Positions 53,901 through 62,356 are shown, numbered from the stretch's first letter. The stretch: 64,000 nt of DNA from Ceratopteris richardii (GCA_020310875.1 CM035416.1:594556-658555), one strand, 5' to 3'. Notes: generated from the letters alone by a model not told the origin. Program-made: numbers and translations.

Positions 53901-55575
53901 CTTAATACCTACGTTGAAAGTAGCACAAGAGCACGAATGGACAGGTCATGAGCTCTCCTCTAGGATCTTTGACCTTGAACGATTAGGAGAAACAAGACTG
54001 AGAGCAGCTGCAGGAATATATGCAGCTAAGAAGAGACAGAAGGCATACTTTGATGCCCATGTGAAGGATAAGGGTTTGAAAGCAGGAGATCTAGTCTTAG
54101 TCTATACACTGAAACAACACGCGAGGAAGCTAGAAAAGAGAGGCTACGGACCTATGATCATCAATAGGATTTCCACGAGTGGAGGAGTACAACTAGCCAC
54201 GTTAGAGGGTGATGTTCTCCCAAACTATATTAGCGGTTGCAGAGTCAAGTTGTATCAGGAACCCCTCACGGAGGAAATGCTTAGCCGACTCAACATTGCT
54301 AAAAAACGCAAAGAGGAAGAAAAGCGAGTTCGAGAAGAAGCTCAAGCAGAAGCTTTAGAACGCATCAGAAGGATGAAGTTACGAAGGCAAGGTAGAGATC
54401 AGCCTAGAGCGAATGACTATGCAGATCAAGGATATCCTATGGCCATGTGTAAAGTTGCAGGAACAAGCTCGCATAGGATAATTGATAGACGTCCTTTCAT
54501 AACACTAGATATAGGACAAGGAAAGAGTGCAAGGAACGTAAGAGCCTTGATTGACTCAGGCGCAGCCACTAGTGCTGTTAGAGTGTCTTACTGTCAAGAG
54601 TTAAAGTTAACTGTCAATCCTGTGGAAGCATATCTCATAGGATTGGGAGGCGTGGAAACCTCTTGCATGGGCGAGGTGGAACTTCCCCTCTACATTCATG
54701 ATGAGGAAATGACTGTTAAAGTACTGGTGTGTCAAGATGAGGATCTCACTGAACCTCTTGTCTTGGGTCAAGATTGGATCTATGACCAAGCAGTCAATTT
54801 AAACCTAAGAAGTGGACTTCTCCAGGTTTGGGTCAATCATAGTCGAGTTACAGTAGAATTAGACAATGGAGCACTCAAGGAACTAGGAAAGGCACAGACT
54901 CCTGGTCCTTCCAGGGGTACACATGAAGATGACCATGCTGTTCTTGTCCAAAACTATGTGTTGCAGAGGAATGATATTCGCAAAAAAGGAGTCAGCGATG
55001 CAACGGAACTCCCTTCTTTTCCAAAGGCTAGAAGGAGGCAGCAACCAAAGGTGGATCCACGACAGAAGAAGCAGAGTACTACCTATGCCAGAAATCAAAA
55101 GTACCTGCGCAGCAGAATGTCCCAGAAAGTAAACCAAGTGTGGGTGCGGAAAGGCGAACACCCGGTTGCACTCACGACAACCACACGGGCAAAACCTCTT
55201 ACTAGTAACCAACAACACGAAGCCAATAAGAAGTCTTTCAGAAATTCTTCTGCTAAAGTGACATCTATTTGGGTGCCCAAGAAGTCGATGAAGGCTAGCC
55301 CACAATCAAGACAAATTTGGGTGCCTAAGGCTTGCTTGCGGGCGCAAGTAGCTACGCCGAGGCCACAGCCTATACAGCTTAACCCATCGACTCGTACAGC
55401 CAGTATTCACTCGTTCTCATCACGCAGGAACACACCAAGGCCCATGAGCATGCATATAATCAATTGTAAATGGGTCCCTAAAAGGCCTCATTTTCAAACC
55501 CAGATACCGATAAAGCTCTCTAGAGTCTCTACGAAACCAAAAAAACAAAGCCATCCATTGCATTTGGCAGCCTAA
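50950..55575 (+). CDS. Element C Pol: RT, RNase H, two H2C2 fingers, integrase, retropepsin 2
   Basis: One open frame of 1541 codons. Residues about 140-310 are RT, with WVSPIVVVPKKNGKLRVC, FLDGFSGYNQVAIAP and catalytic YVDD at 279-282. Residues about 415-540 are RNase H (VDASNYAIG at 424, TEREGLGMVY, FFTDHQALLY, RADHLSRL). Residues about 598-673 are the first zinc module (AHEGALEQQH to CPIC) and about 723-798 the second (AHQGVAGGHFG to CDVC). The integrase core has D827 (GIDFVGP), D889 (SDRGTHF) and E925 (GQAESTN), D-x35-E. A C-terminal domain without chromodomain follows. Residues about 1170-1305 are the second retropepsin-like domain (RALIDSGAATSAV, D at 1202; PLVLGQDWI near 1275). The basic tail has three WVPK repeats. 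RT, RNase H and integrase active residues are all present. In finger 1 the His spacing is x7 instead of the family x6. Confidence 0.95.
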   Translation: MTPKEEGKKRKKREASPEEEESLFEVLENFKKYEIDDRRVMIRMPKRETQSGEAYDNKETTKKIVVALEEGEERCTYIGHDLTEEEEHKLIALLREYRDVFAWSYKDLKGVDPDICSHTIPMTSDAKPSKQKPYTYNDNYAAKIKEEIDRLVEAGFIYEIEHTEWVSPIVVVPKKNGKLRVCINLKKVNAATIRDNYPLPITEHLLERVAGKEVYSFLDGFSGYNQVAIAPEDQHKTAFATEWGIFAFRVMPFGLTNATFQRLMCHVFKEFLRKSLEVYVDDLCAHSNIRQPHIPELRQIFDKCREYQVCLNPEKCVFMVRQGKILGHIVLKNGISTDEEKVRAIAKLPRPKNVKEVQAFMGHCGYYRRFIHMYAVIAKPMYGLLTNFEWTDECENSFQELKRRLCSAPILTTPDWNKPFHVHVDASNYAIGCVLAQPTGEGNMDLPIAYASRQLNAAERNYTTTEREGLGMVYAVKKFRHYLLANKFKFFTDHQALLYLVNKPYNRGRLVRWFLLLMEYDFEVVVRKGRTHLRADHLSRLTSGEAPQGVLDDLPDAYLFNLEVVPQWAKPLVPVLTYGPNHPVVNTRNREVVKAQKYHIMAGSMYKHTDQGILACCVEEDEYSKWLQLAHEGALEQQHSKQRTLQTLKRLRVHWPTMEADVQKLCKECPICCTKPPVEHATLYQISIVPDWSEPLASFLRTNTFPPDMTLARKRSLEQEALYYSLIGDNLYKRGKDGYLRLCVHESEYLKILETAHQGVAGGHFGPDRVIKAILFAGYWWPTLHMDAHTYVKRCDVCQRTQYPIRKDEMPLKPMMGGRAFSKWGIDFVGPINPPAKGSHAEYIILATDYLTKWVEVKATTKNDAQTTAKFLFENVFTRYGLPIELVSDRGTHFLNEVIENLLQEFLVIHKKSAPYHPQANGQAESTNKILCNVLTKLVNTKCSDWDKQLHHAVWAYRVAYKTVLQATPFQMVFGQNAVLPLDFLIPTLKVAQEHEWTGHELSSRIFDLERLGETRLRAAAGIYAAKKRQKAYFDAHVKDKGLKAGDLVLVYTLKQHARKLEKRGYGPMIINRISTSGGVQLATLEGDVLPNYISGCRVKLYQEPLTEEMLSRLNIAKKRKEEEKRVREEAQAEALERIRRMKLRRQGRDQPRANDYADQGYPMAMCKVAGTSSHRIIDRRPFITLDIGQGKSARNVRALIDSGAATSAVRVSYCQELKLTVNPVEAYLIGLGGVETSCMGEVELPLYIHDEEMTVKVLVCQDEDLTEPLVLGQDWIYDQAVNLNLRSGLLQVWVNHSRVTVELDNGALKELGKAQTPGPSRGTHEDDHAVLVQNYVLQRNDIRKKGVSDATELPSFPKARRRQQPKVDPRQKKQSTTYARNQKYLRSRMSQKVNQVWVRKGEHPVALTTTTRAKPLTSNQQHEANKKSFRNSSAKVTSIWVPKKSMKASPQSRQIWVPKACLRAQVATPRPQPIQLNPSTRTASIHSFSSRRNTPRPMSMHIINCKWVPKRPHFQTQIPIKLSRVSTKPKKQSHPLHLAA
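54463..54840 (+). other. Second retropepsin-like domain within element C Pol
   Basis: A sub-region of the Pol ORF. It has the retropepsin elements in order: a beta segment FITLDIGQGKSARNV, the active-site loop LIDSGAATSAV (DSGA at 54553-54564), a flap-like glycine segment YLIGLGGVETSCMG, and hhG motif PLVLGQDWIYD (54757-54789). Sequence is unlike protease 1 apart from these motifs, so it is a distinct domain and not a recent copy. Retropepsins act as dimers, so it could self-pair or pair with protease 1. Confidence 0.8.
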
Positions 55576-55783
55576 GACCTGTAATAAACCCCCCGACCCC
55601 AATTTGTAAATTCATCCCCACTTACTAACTTCATTAGTCTCCTAGGACTACCCAAGCATTAACTACACACACGTGCACCGAACACTTACTAACCCATTAT
55701 TAGCTCTCGACCCTCGTATTAATATTGTGATGGGAACAACAACGGTCCTCCCTTGTCCTGTACAATATTAACACATGTTTTTA

Positions 55784-55794
55784 TATTCTCACAG
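55784..55794 (+). promoter_or_regulatory. Candidate 3' splice site before third ORF, element C
   Basis: TATTCTCACAG with AG at 55793-55794, 21 bases before the ATG at 55816. A T-rich stretch and ATTAACA branch-like motif precede it. It is identical to the site in element B, while the surrounding untranslated sequence differs more. Confidence 0.6.
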
Positions 55795-55815
55795 AGACAG
55801 ACAGCAAGAAGTAAA

Positions 55816-58800
55816 ATGGCCGATACAGTAGGAACTAGCTCCCAGGCCCGCACCAGCCCCCAAGTGGTGGACATCGAAAGCCTTCCAGTCGAGGAGGAAT
55901 TAAAGGAAAGACCAGTGGCATTACGGGCATTACATGCCATACCAATTCAGAATCCTCCGCAGGGTCACACAATGCCGGTGGGCAAAACCTCACACTGGTT
56001 CAGTGACGTTGCTGGACCTCTGGGTGAAGGCACATATATGTGGGAGTCCGAGGTCGAATTCAATGGACGATGGGGCAGGTATCATTTCTTTACCAGGGAG
56101 TTTGAAAAGCTACAGAACAATGAAGGATTGAAGTCGATATGGAAGAAGGCCGGACTTTATGATTACTTCAAGTTCCAACTACCAAAGCCGGATTTTCTAA
56201 GGTGCTCATACTTCATTAGTACCCTCACTCCCAGCAAAGACAAGAAAGGATACAGCTCCTTTGTGCTCCCATCACTCACAAGGGGCAACGAGCTGAAGCG
56301 TTTCCGCTTGACTATCAATTTGGTGAGAGAAGCACTCGACATGAGAGGTATGCACATACCAACAGAGAAAGAGACTATGGTTCCAGACAATATGAAGAAC
56401 AGGAATCTGACGAAGTTGAAGGACATGGTTGCGATGACACCTACGATTGCCATCCACTTACGCATGGTCATGCAACATTTCGCCTTCCCCGCGCAGGAGA
56501 GGTTCACAATGCCTCCCAAAAAGATCTGGTTTAGCCTCTACCTGGCGGATGCTTTTGAGTTGACCATCAATATGCCCCACTGGATTATCGACCAGATTCA
56601 TATGGCTCATCAGAGATGGTATAAGAAGCAAAAATCTGTGCTGTATGGTTGCTGTGCACTTACAAGAATTGTATACAGATGTCTCGCATATGATGTACCG
56701 GTGCAGAGGGCTCTGATCTGGTCCAGAGCACAGGAATTTCAACGTAGATTGTCAGCTGTAGGACCTCCCTCAAAGAAGATGAGAGGCGCCGTCCAAATGC
56801 CTTGTGCACAAGCCCGCGGTGCAACCCTGACGCCTGAGACAACCCCAAGACTTCCCCGACGAGTGCAACCATTTACTATCAGGTTACCCAGGCACAGCAC
56901 AGATGGCCCTAATCTTGTGTTTCCACCAGTACCGACTGATATGGAATTCCCGCATGGATTCACTCTGGAGGATCTAACGGACGAAGAAGTTGCAAGAATC
57001 ATAGATGCTGTAAATGCGGAAGTTGAAGAAGAGCAAGCCGGTGGACAGCAAACTGCCCCAGACCAAGCCCAGCCCAGCCAACCGGACGTAGTCAATGTGG
57101 ACGATGAAGAAGAAGCTCATGAGGAGGCACAGGGTGGACAATCAGAAACAGAGGAACAAGAGTATGATCAGGAAGCCCTACAAGTACTGGAAGGTGCCCC
57201 CGCCTATACTCATGCATTAAAGAAGCTCTATGATACGATGAACCGAGTCCAAGAGCAACACATGCTATCATTAGCTGCAGGTAAAGCCCTCATGAACCAG
57301 ATTTTGGAGGAGGAAGGCGTGGACGAGCAATACCGTGCCACCCTGGAAATGATATCAGATGCTTTGGGAGTACCTGAAACGGTGCATACTGCACTAGCGC
57401 AATCACGAAGGACAGAGAAAAGATATGGAAGACGCCCCTCACGAACAGGAAAACGAATGAATGTATTAGGTTCAGGACCACAAGGCACCCCCACAACAAC
57501 TGGCACATCACACACTGTTCACGACACCGAGGAAGCCCACACATCGAGTGCACCTCCATCACCTCCCTTGCCACCTTCTCCCCCACATCCGCCCCACTCA
57601 CCTCCCTCTACCACTGTAACCTCTATTGTCACCACCTCCGAACCCACTACACACACCGACGCACAAACCCTCAGTCAACCCACATACTCTATTTCCATTG
57701 AACACATAAGTCTAACCACAGCCACGGTAAACCCCACTACTTCCATCACACTTCCTAGGAGTTCACAATTACACACACCTCTATACACGTTCACAACTAT
57801 CACTGCCACCACAATCCCCATGTTCTCAGTCACTCCCATCACTGCCTCCACTTTTGAATCCATGGAGGTATCACCCACATCTGCACCTCTCCCACCCCCC
57901 ATTTACCCACAATCTCCCATTCCCCCACCTCCCCCCTCACCCTTCTCCAGTACTGCATCCACAATTCCCTTTCCCTTTCCCTTCCCCGCTGCATTCAACA
58001 CCATTTCTCCCACCATTCCTTTTAATAATGTATGTAATAATATGTATCAATGCATGTCCCAACTTCAGCAACACTACCAACACCTTGACAACCAACATAC
58101 AAGGCTCTTCCGAAGCCACGAAGATCTCCAAGCACGATGTAAGGATCTTGAAGAGCAGAAGCAGCTACTACAACAGCAGCACGTGACATTAGAGGAGCAA
58201 TACGCACAATTAGAAGCCAACCCACCCCAAGTAGATGATGAAGAACGACGACACATGGACGAGCTGCTACATTCTCAGATCACGGAAAACCTGAAGCTTC
58301 GACGGAACTTGGGCCTCCTACGCAAGCATATGTCTACAGCGCTAGAGGAGAATAAAAGATTACAGAAACAGAACGAAGAAAACCTGGAGGCGGCCCTGGA
58401 GGGTTCCCCACAGGAAATTGACCCAGAGCGATTCAAGGCCATTCCCTCTGAGAATATGAAGGTGGTGTTAGAAACTCATGCAGATCTAATGGAGGCCCAT
58501 GCCGCTTTAGAAAAAGAGAGAGATGAGTTACGAAGACAGTTGGCCACACGACAGACAGAACCCAGCCAGAGCACAACCGTAGAAGATACAGCTGAAGAGG
58601 TCACTAAACTCCGGGCAGAACTCGAGGAATTACGAAGCAAGGTCATGCAATACGAGCGTCAGCCCTCCCCTCTGGTAGAGCCCGAGCCTGACGATCTTGT
58701 GCCAATTGAAGTGGAAGAAACATTCGAGGATCCCTATGTCCCGATGCCAACACCCGGAGGTAAGCGCATAGAACAGGGCATGGACACAATTGAAATTGAG

Positions 58801-59913
58801 GCACCTGAATGGATGCAAAAATTAGAGAAAGTAGCCACGACGCATGATGACAGGGTGGCAGTCCAAATCGCATTGATGTCAAAATTGGAGGAGGTTGTAA
58901 TAAAATCCGATTATTTTAAGAATCTCTCACACCATAGGTGGATCGGCCCATCAGACGACCTGTATGTTCCTTTGTGCGTGCTAATGGCAGATTATAATGC
59001 GGAGATCAAGCACCACACCTCAAGGGAACCAACCTCTGCCACACAATTTGCACCTGACGACATCCCCGAAAGCGCCAAGCAGGGACATATTCGCCAACCC
59101 ACGTGGAGAGTTCGGCAGCTGGAAACATACCCGGAAATGGTAAGAACATGGAACAACATGCCATTGTACATCAAATATAACCCATGTTATTGCCCTGTAT
59201 TTCAAAGGAGATCCTGGCCGGAGTACACACAAATAGTGCTGACGATTAAAGGATGTGAGAAGTGGCTTAATTATGTGTACTTTGCACCCCCTAAGGGCCC
59301 ACCTACTATTGGATATATGATTTCGACGATTCGACATTGGGGGGTCCGGTTCAAGAATGTACCTGATATCATGACTCAGATGTGCCTGAAGATTTTCGAA
59401 CTTATGTTGGTAATCTTCAAGACCTTCAAAAATGTCACGGAACCACATCTCTCAGCACTAGGATTTAATGAAGGTAACCAGGACCTTGTATACGACATGA
59501 GCACAACCCCATCGATTAATGTTGTGTATGCATGGCACGCTCGCATCAAATATCTACCGGCCTGCTTCAAACAAACGTTTGAAGAGATGTTTGTCACGGG
59601 ATTCTGGGAATATCACTCCGAGATATTCATTCCCAGACCATCCCATCTCTTGCAGTTGTTTGCAGTGGAACAAGCTCTACATTCCGAGAAGCTACGTATA
59701 CCACATCCAGAGGTTCCCGGGCCGGTAGACTGGGATGCTCTTCTGACAGATTTGGCCAAAGGGTTGAGAATTGCTGAACATCACTTAGCGCAGGATGTCG
59801 TCGAGTACTACATTCAGAAACCCCCACAACAAGGGTCTGTCAGGGACGACAGACGCGAGAGAGGGGGGGGTGTTAGCAGCAGACAAGGGAGTCAACGAAG
59901 ATCTGGCAAATAG
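55816..59913 (+). CDS. Third ORF of element C, 1365 codons, unknown function
   Basis: I chose ATG 55816 (MADTVGTSSQARTSPQVVDI) because it aligns with the start in element B; the frame is open slightly upstream without an ATG. The N-terminal domain (residues about 1-310) has GTYMWESEVEFNGRWGRYHF, LKRFRLTINLVREALDMRG, HLRMVMQHFAFPAQERFTMP and KIWFSLYLAD. Next come an acidic stretch (VNVDDEEEAHEEAQ), a helical part, a Pro/Ser/Thr-rich stretch (about 57480-58020), a Gln/Glu-rich coiled coil (about 58050-58670, LEEQKQLLQQQHVTLEEQYA) and a C-terminal domain (THDDRVAVQ, MPLYIKYNPCYCPVFQRRSW, WHARIKYLPACFKQTFEEMF). The last codons run through the polypurine tract and 14 codons into the LTR. No signal peptide or membrane helix is evident. 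I recognise no family. Conservation with B despite many substitutions suggests past selection. Confidence 0.92.
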   Translation: MADTVGTSSQARTSPQVVDIESLPVEEELKERPVALRALHAIPIQNPPQGHTMPVGKTSHWFSDVAGPLGEGTYMWESEVEFNGRWGRYHFFTREFEKLQNNEGLKSIWKKAGLYDYFKFQLPKPDFLRCSYFISTLTPSKDKKGYSSFVLPSLTRGNELKRFRLTINLVREALDMRGMHIPTEKETMVPDNMKNRNLTKLKDMVAMTPTIAIHLRMVMQHFAFPAQERFTMPPKKIWFSLYLADAFELTINMPHWIIDQIHMAHQRWYKKQKSVLYGCCALTRIVYRCLAYDVPVQRALIWSRAQEFQRRLSAVGPPSKKMRGAVQMPCAQARGATLTPETTPRLPRRVQPFTIRLPRHSTDGPNLVFPPVPTDMEFPHGFTLEDLTDEEVARIIDAVNAEVEEEQAGGQQTAPDQAQPSQPDVVNVDDEEEAHEEAQGGQSETEEQEYDQEALQVLEGAPAYTHALKKLYDTMNRVQEQHMLSLAAGKALMNQILEEEGVDEQYRATLEMISDALGVPETVHTALAQSRRTEKRYGRRPSRTGKRMNVLGSGPQGTPTTTGTSHTVHDTEEAHTSSAPPSPPLPPSPPHPPHSPPSTTVTSIVTTSEPTTHTDAQTLSQPTYSISIEHISLTTATVNPTTSITLPRSSQLHTPLYTFTTITATTIPMFSVTPITASTFESMEVSPTSAPLPPPIYPQSPIPPPPPSPFSSTASTIPFPFPFPAAFNTISPTIPFNNVCNNMYQCMSQLQQHYQHLDNQHTRLFRSHEDLQARCKDLEEQKQLLQQQHVTLEEQYAQLEANPPQVDDEERRHMDELLHSQITENLKLRRNLGLLRKHMSTALEENKRLQKQNEENLEAALEGSPQEIDPERFKAIPSENMKVVLETHADLMEAHAALEKERDELRRQLATRQTEPSQSTTVEDTAEEVTKLRAELEELRSKVMQYERQPSPLVEPEPDDLVPIEVEETFEDPYVPMPTPGGKRIEQGMDTIEIEAPEWMQKLEKVATTHDDRVAVQIALMSKLEEVVIKSDYFKNLSHHRWIGPSDDLYVPLCVLMADYNAEIKHHTSREPTSATQFAPDDIPESAKQGHIRQPTWRVRQLETYPEMVRTWNNMPLYIKYNPCYCPVFQRRSWPEYTQIVLTIKGCEKWLNYVYFAPPKGPPTIGYMISTIRHWGVRFKNVPDIMTQMCLKIFELMLVIFKTFKNVTEPHLSALGFNEGNQDLVYDMSTTPSINVVYAWHARIKYLPACFKQTFEEMFVTGFWEYHSEIFIPRPSHLLQLFAVEQALHSEKLRIPHPEVPGPVDWDALLTDLAKGLRIAEHHLAQDVVEYYIQKPPQQGSVRDDRRERGGGVSSRQGSQRRSGK
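59857..59870 (+). other. Polypurine tract of element C
   Basis: GAGAGAGGGGGGGG abuts the LTR start TGTTAGCAGC and is identical to that of element B. It is read as codons of the third ORF. Confidence 0.93.
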
Positions 59914-61053
59914 GCCAGTAATTTTCCTCATGAAGAAGCAAGTACGAGCACGCAGATCTAGCACTAAGGCAACCTTTAAATTTTCAACTCCTTTACACCC
60001 ATTCAAAGTGATTTTCATCACTAAACACCATTGTAAATACCAATTCATATTTTTGTAGCTCCATTTTGTGCAAGCCAAGGAGTCCTTGAGCTTGAGGAGC
60101 TTTAGAAGTATCTACCTGCCAATTTTCATATTTTTTAGATATCGTTTGAGCCCTCAAATAAGCCCTGGAACCTAATTTTTAACTAGGCCGGACACTAGGT
60201 CTGGACAGGGCCAAAACTTAGCTAAAAACTATAAAAAGAGCTAGAGAGCTCATTTTTGAGGTTAGATTGTAATTGAAACGAACTTGTAAGAGCATTTTGA
60301 AAGTAATCTAAAAACTCCATTGATTCTCACTCTTTGTCTTGCCTTGTGTGTGTGTGTGTGTGTATGTGTGTGCATGCTAGTGTGCTTCTCACTCACGCAC
60401 TTGTGCAGCCACTTGCTCGAGGTCTTCATACCATCCTCACGTCTTCCCGGATTGACATTAAAGGAGGTGCTACTCATCACTGAGCTACATCTTGCCTTGT
60501 GTGTGCGTGTGTGTGTATGTGTGTGCATGCTAGTGTGCTTCTCACTCACGCACTTGTGCAGGCACTTGCTCGAGGTCTTCATACCATCCTCACGTCTTCC
60601 CGGATTGACATTAAAGGAGGTGCTACTCATCACTGAGCTACACCAAATTTTGGCACCGTTGCCGGGGATCGAGCTTTGAGGACGAGCGTGTGATGGTAAG
60701 ACGTAGAGTTGACGCGTTGGAGTTGTAGGTATTTTCTTCACTCTCATTGATTTTCTTTTACTTTCTTCTCCATCTGCATTTCCATCATCATCATCACCAT
60801 CTCCCACCTCCATCTCCATCATCGCGAAAATTTCTGTTTTTTGATCATATCACCTGCCCCACCTCATTTCCCTCATTTCACTTGTGAGAGAGAGCAAGAG
60901 AGCGATATTGTGTGTGCGTGTGTGTGTATGTGTGTGCATGCTAGTGTGCTTCTCACTCACGCACTTGTGCAGCCACTTGCTCGAGGTCTTCATACCATCC
61001 TCACGTCTTCCCGGATTGACATTAAAGGAGGTGTTACTCATCACTGAGCTACA
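59871..61053 (+). repeat. 3' LTR region of element C
   Basis: It starts TGTTAGCAGCAGAC. A first LTR-type end occurs at 60489, then a 153-bp direct repeat of the R/U5 part (60338-60489 repeated as 60490-60642), an embedded primer-site copy (60651-60667), leader, and a final R/U5 ending CACTGAGCTACA at 61053. It therefore holds one more R/U5 copy than the 5' LTR region. Other differences from the 5' side are few: a 4-base CTCA indel near the start and single-base changes. TATAAAAAG is at 60230-60238. Confidence 0.9.
60230..60238 (+). promoter_or_regulatory. TATA box of element C 3' LTR
   Basis: TATAAAAAG, the same block as in the 5' LTR. Confidence 0.65.
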
Positions 61054-62356
61054 GTTTCACATAGGTATGTGCATCCATGTGAAGGGTTGGCCACCAGAAG
61101 CCTGCAAATAATATTGCCTTGATCACCCGATCTGGTCCAAAGTGTCCTCCTGCTACACCTTGGTGAGCAGTTTCCAAAATCTTTAGATATTCACTCTCAT
61201 GGACACATAGTCTCAGGTAACCGTCTTTACCACGTTTGTATAGATTATCACCAATAAGTGAGTAATCCTGGGCTTCTTGTTCTAAACTCCTTTTCCTAGC
61301 CAGAGTCATGTCTGGAGGGAATGTTTTCGTCCTCAGAAAAGATACTAGTGGTTCACTCCAATCCGGCACTATGGACACTTGATAAAGAGTGGCATGTTCC
61401 ACAGGTGGTTTAGTGCAGCAGATTGGGCATTCCTTGCACAACTTTTGGACATCAGCTTCCATAGTTGGCCAATGCACTCCGAGTCTCCTTAGTGTCTGTA
61501 GGGTTCGTTGCTTTGAGTAGTGTTGCTCTAATGCACCTACATGTGCTAATTGCAACCATTTAGCGTACTCATCCTCTTCCACACAACAAGCCAAGATCCC
61601 TTGATCTGTGTGTTTGTACATACTTCCTGCCATGATGTGATACTTTTTGGCTTTTACTACCTCTCTATCCTGCGTGTTTATTACTGGATGGTTAGGCCCG
61701 TATGTCAATACTGGTACCAATGGCTTAGCCCATTGCGGTACAACTTCCAAATTAAACAAGTAAGCGTCAGGAAGGTCATCTGACACTCCTTGTGGGGCTT
61801 CTCCAGATGTGAGCCTACAAAGGTGATCTGCTCTCAAATGAGTCTTCCCTTTCCTTACCACAACCTCAAAATCATATTCCATTAGCAAGAGAAACCATCT
61901 TACTAATCTTCCTGTATTGCATGGCTTGTTTACGAGGTATAGCAATGCCCGATGATCAGTAAAAAATTTAAACTTATTTGCAAGCAAATAATGTCTAAAC
62001 TTTTTAACCGCATACACCATGCCTAGTCCTTCTCTCTCCGTAGTGGTATAATTTCGTTCAGCTGCATTCAATTGTCTACTAGCATAGGCAATTGGAAGAT
62101 CCATATTACCTTCACCGGTAGGCTGCGCGAGTACACACCCAATAGCATAATTGGATGCATCCACGTGAACATGGAATGGCTTATTCCAGTCTGGAGTGGT
62201 TAAGATTGGTGCTGAACATAATCTTCGTTTAAGCTCCTGGAAGGAATTCTCGCATTCATCAGTCCACTCAAAGTTAGTCAGAAGTCCATACATGGGCTTT
62301 GCAATGACAACATACATGTGAATGAACCGGCGGTAGTAACCACAATGCCCCATGAA
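61054..62356 (-). pseudogene. Element B RNase H and tandem H2C2 fingers
   Basis: The minus strand from MGHCGYYRRFIHMYVVIAKP (62353) encodes the RT connection, RNase H (HVDASNYAIGCVLAQPTGEG, TEREGLGMVY, FFTDHRALLY) and a linker. Two zinc modules follow. Finger 1 is AHVGALEQHYSK to CPIC and finger 2 AHQGVAGGHFG up to DAHTYVK, where element C cuts it just before its C-x2-C. The missing CDVC lies on the other side of C (about 42460-42440). Both fingers have H-x6-H-x30-C-x2-C spacing. A TAG at 62356-62354 (for CAA in C) separates this part from RT in the same frame. Confidence 0.93.

Larger units (their letters stand above)
42463..61053 (+). mobile_element. Ty3/gypsy element C, 18.6 kb, complete end to end
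   Basis: It is flanked by a perfect 5-bp target-site duplication GTTTC (42458-42462 and 61054-61058) inside the integrase gene of element B. Order: LTR region (42463-43496), tRNA-Asp primer site (43505), leader with palindrome array, gag (45199-49920) split by a solo LTR, protease 1, RT, RNase H, two H2C2 fingers, integrase, retropepsin 2 and tail (one ORF to 55575), third ORF (55816-59913), polypurine tract and LTR region (59871-61053). LTRs differ by a few substitutions and small indels, so the insertion is fairly young. The primer type and RT affinity suggest the Athila/Tat side of Ty3/gypsy, but the gene content does not match any group I know. Confidence 0.95.

Noticed and set aside
55816..59913. 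Third ORF as a retroviral envelope-like protein
   Set aside because: It is in the env position, but I see no signal peptide, no convincing membrane-spanning helix and no fusion-peptide-like segment. The best hydrophobic stretch (near MCLKIFELMLVIFKTF) is short and amphipathic.
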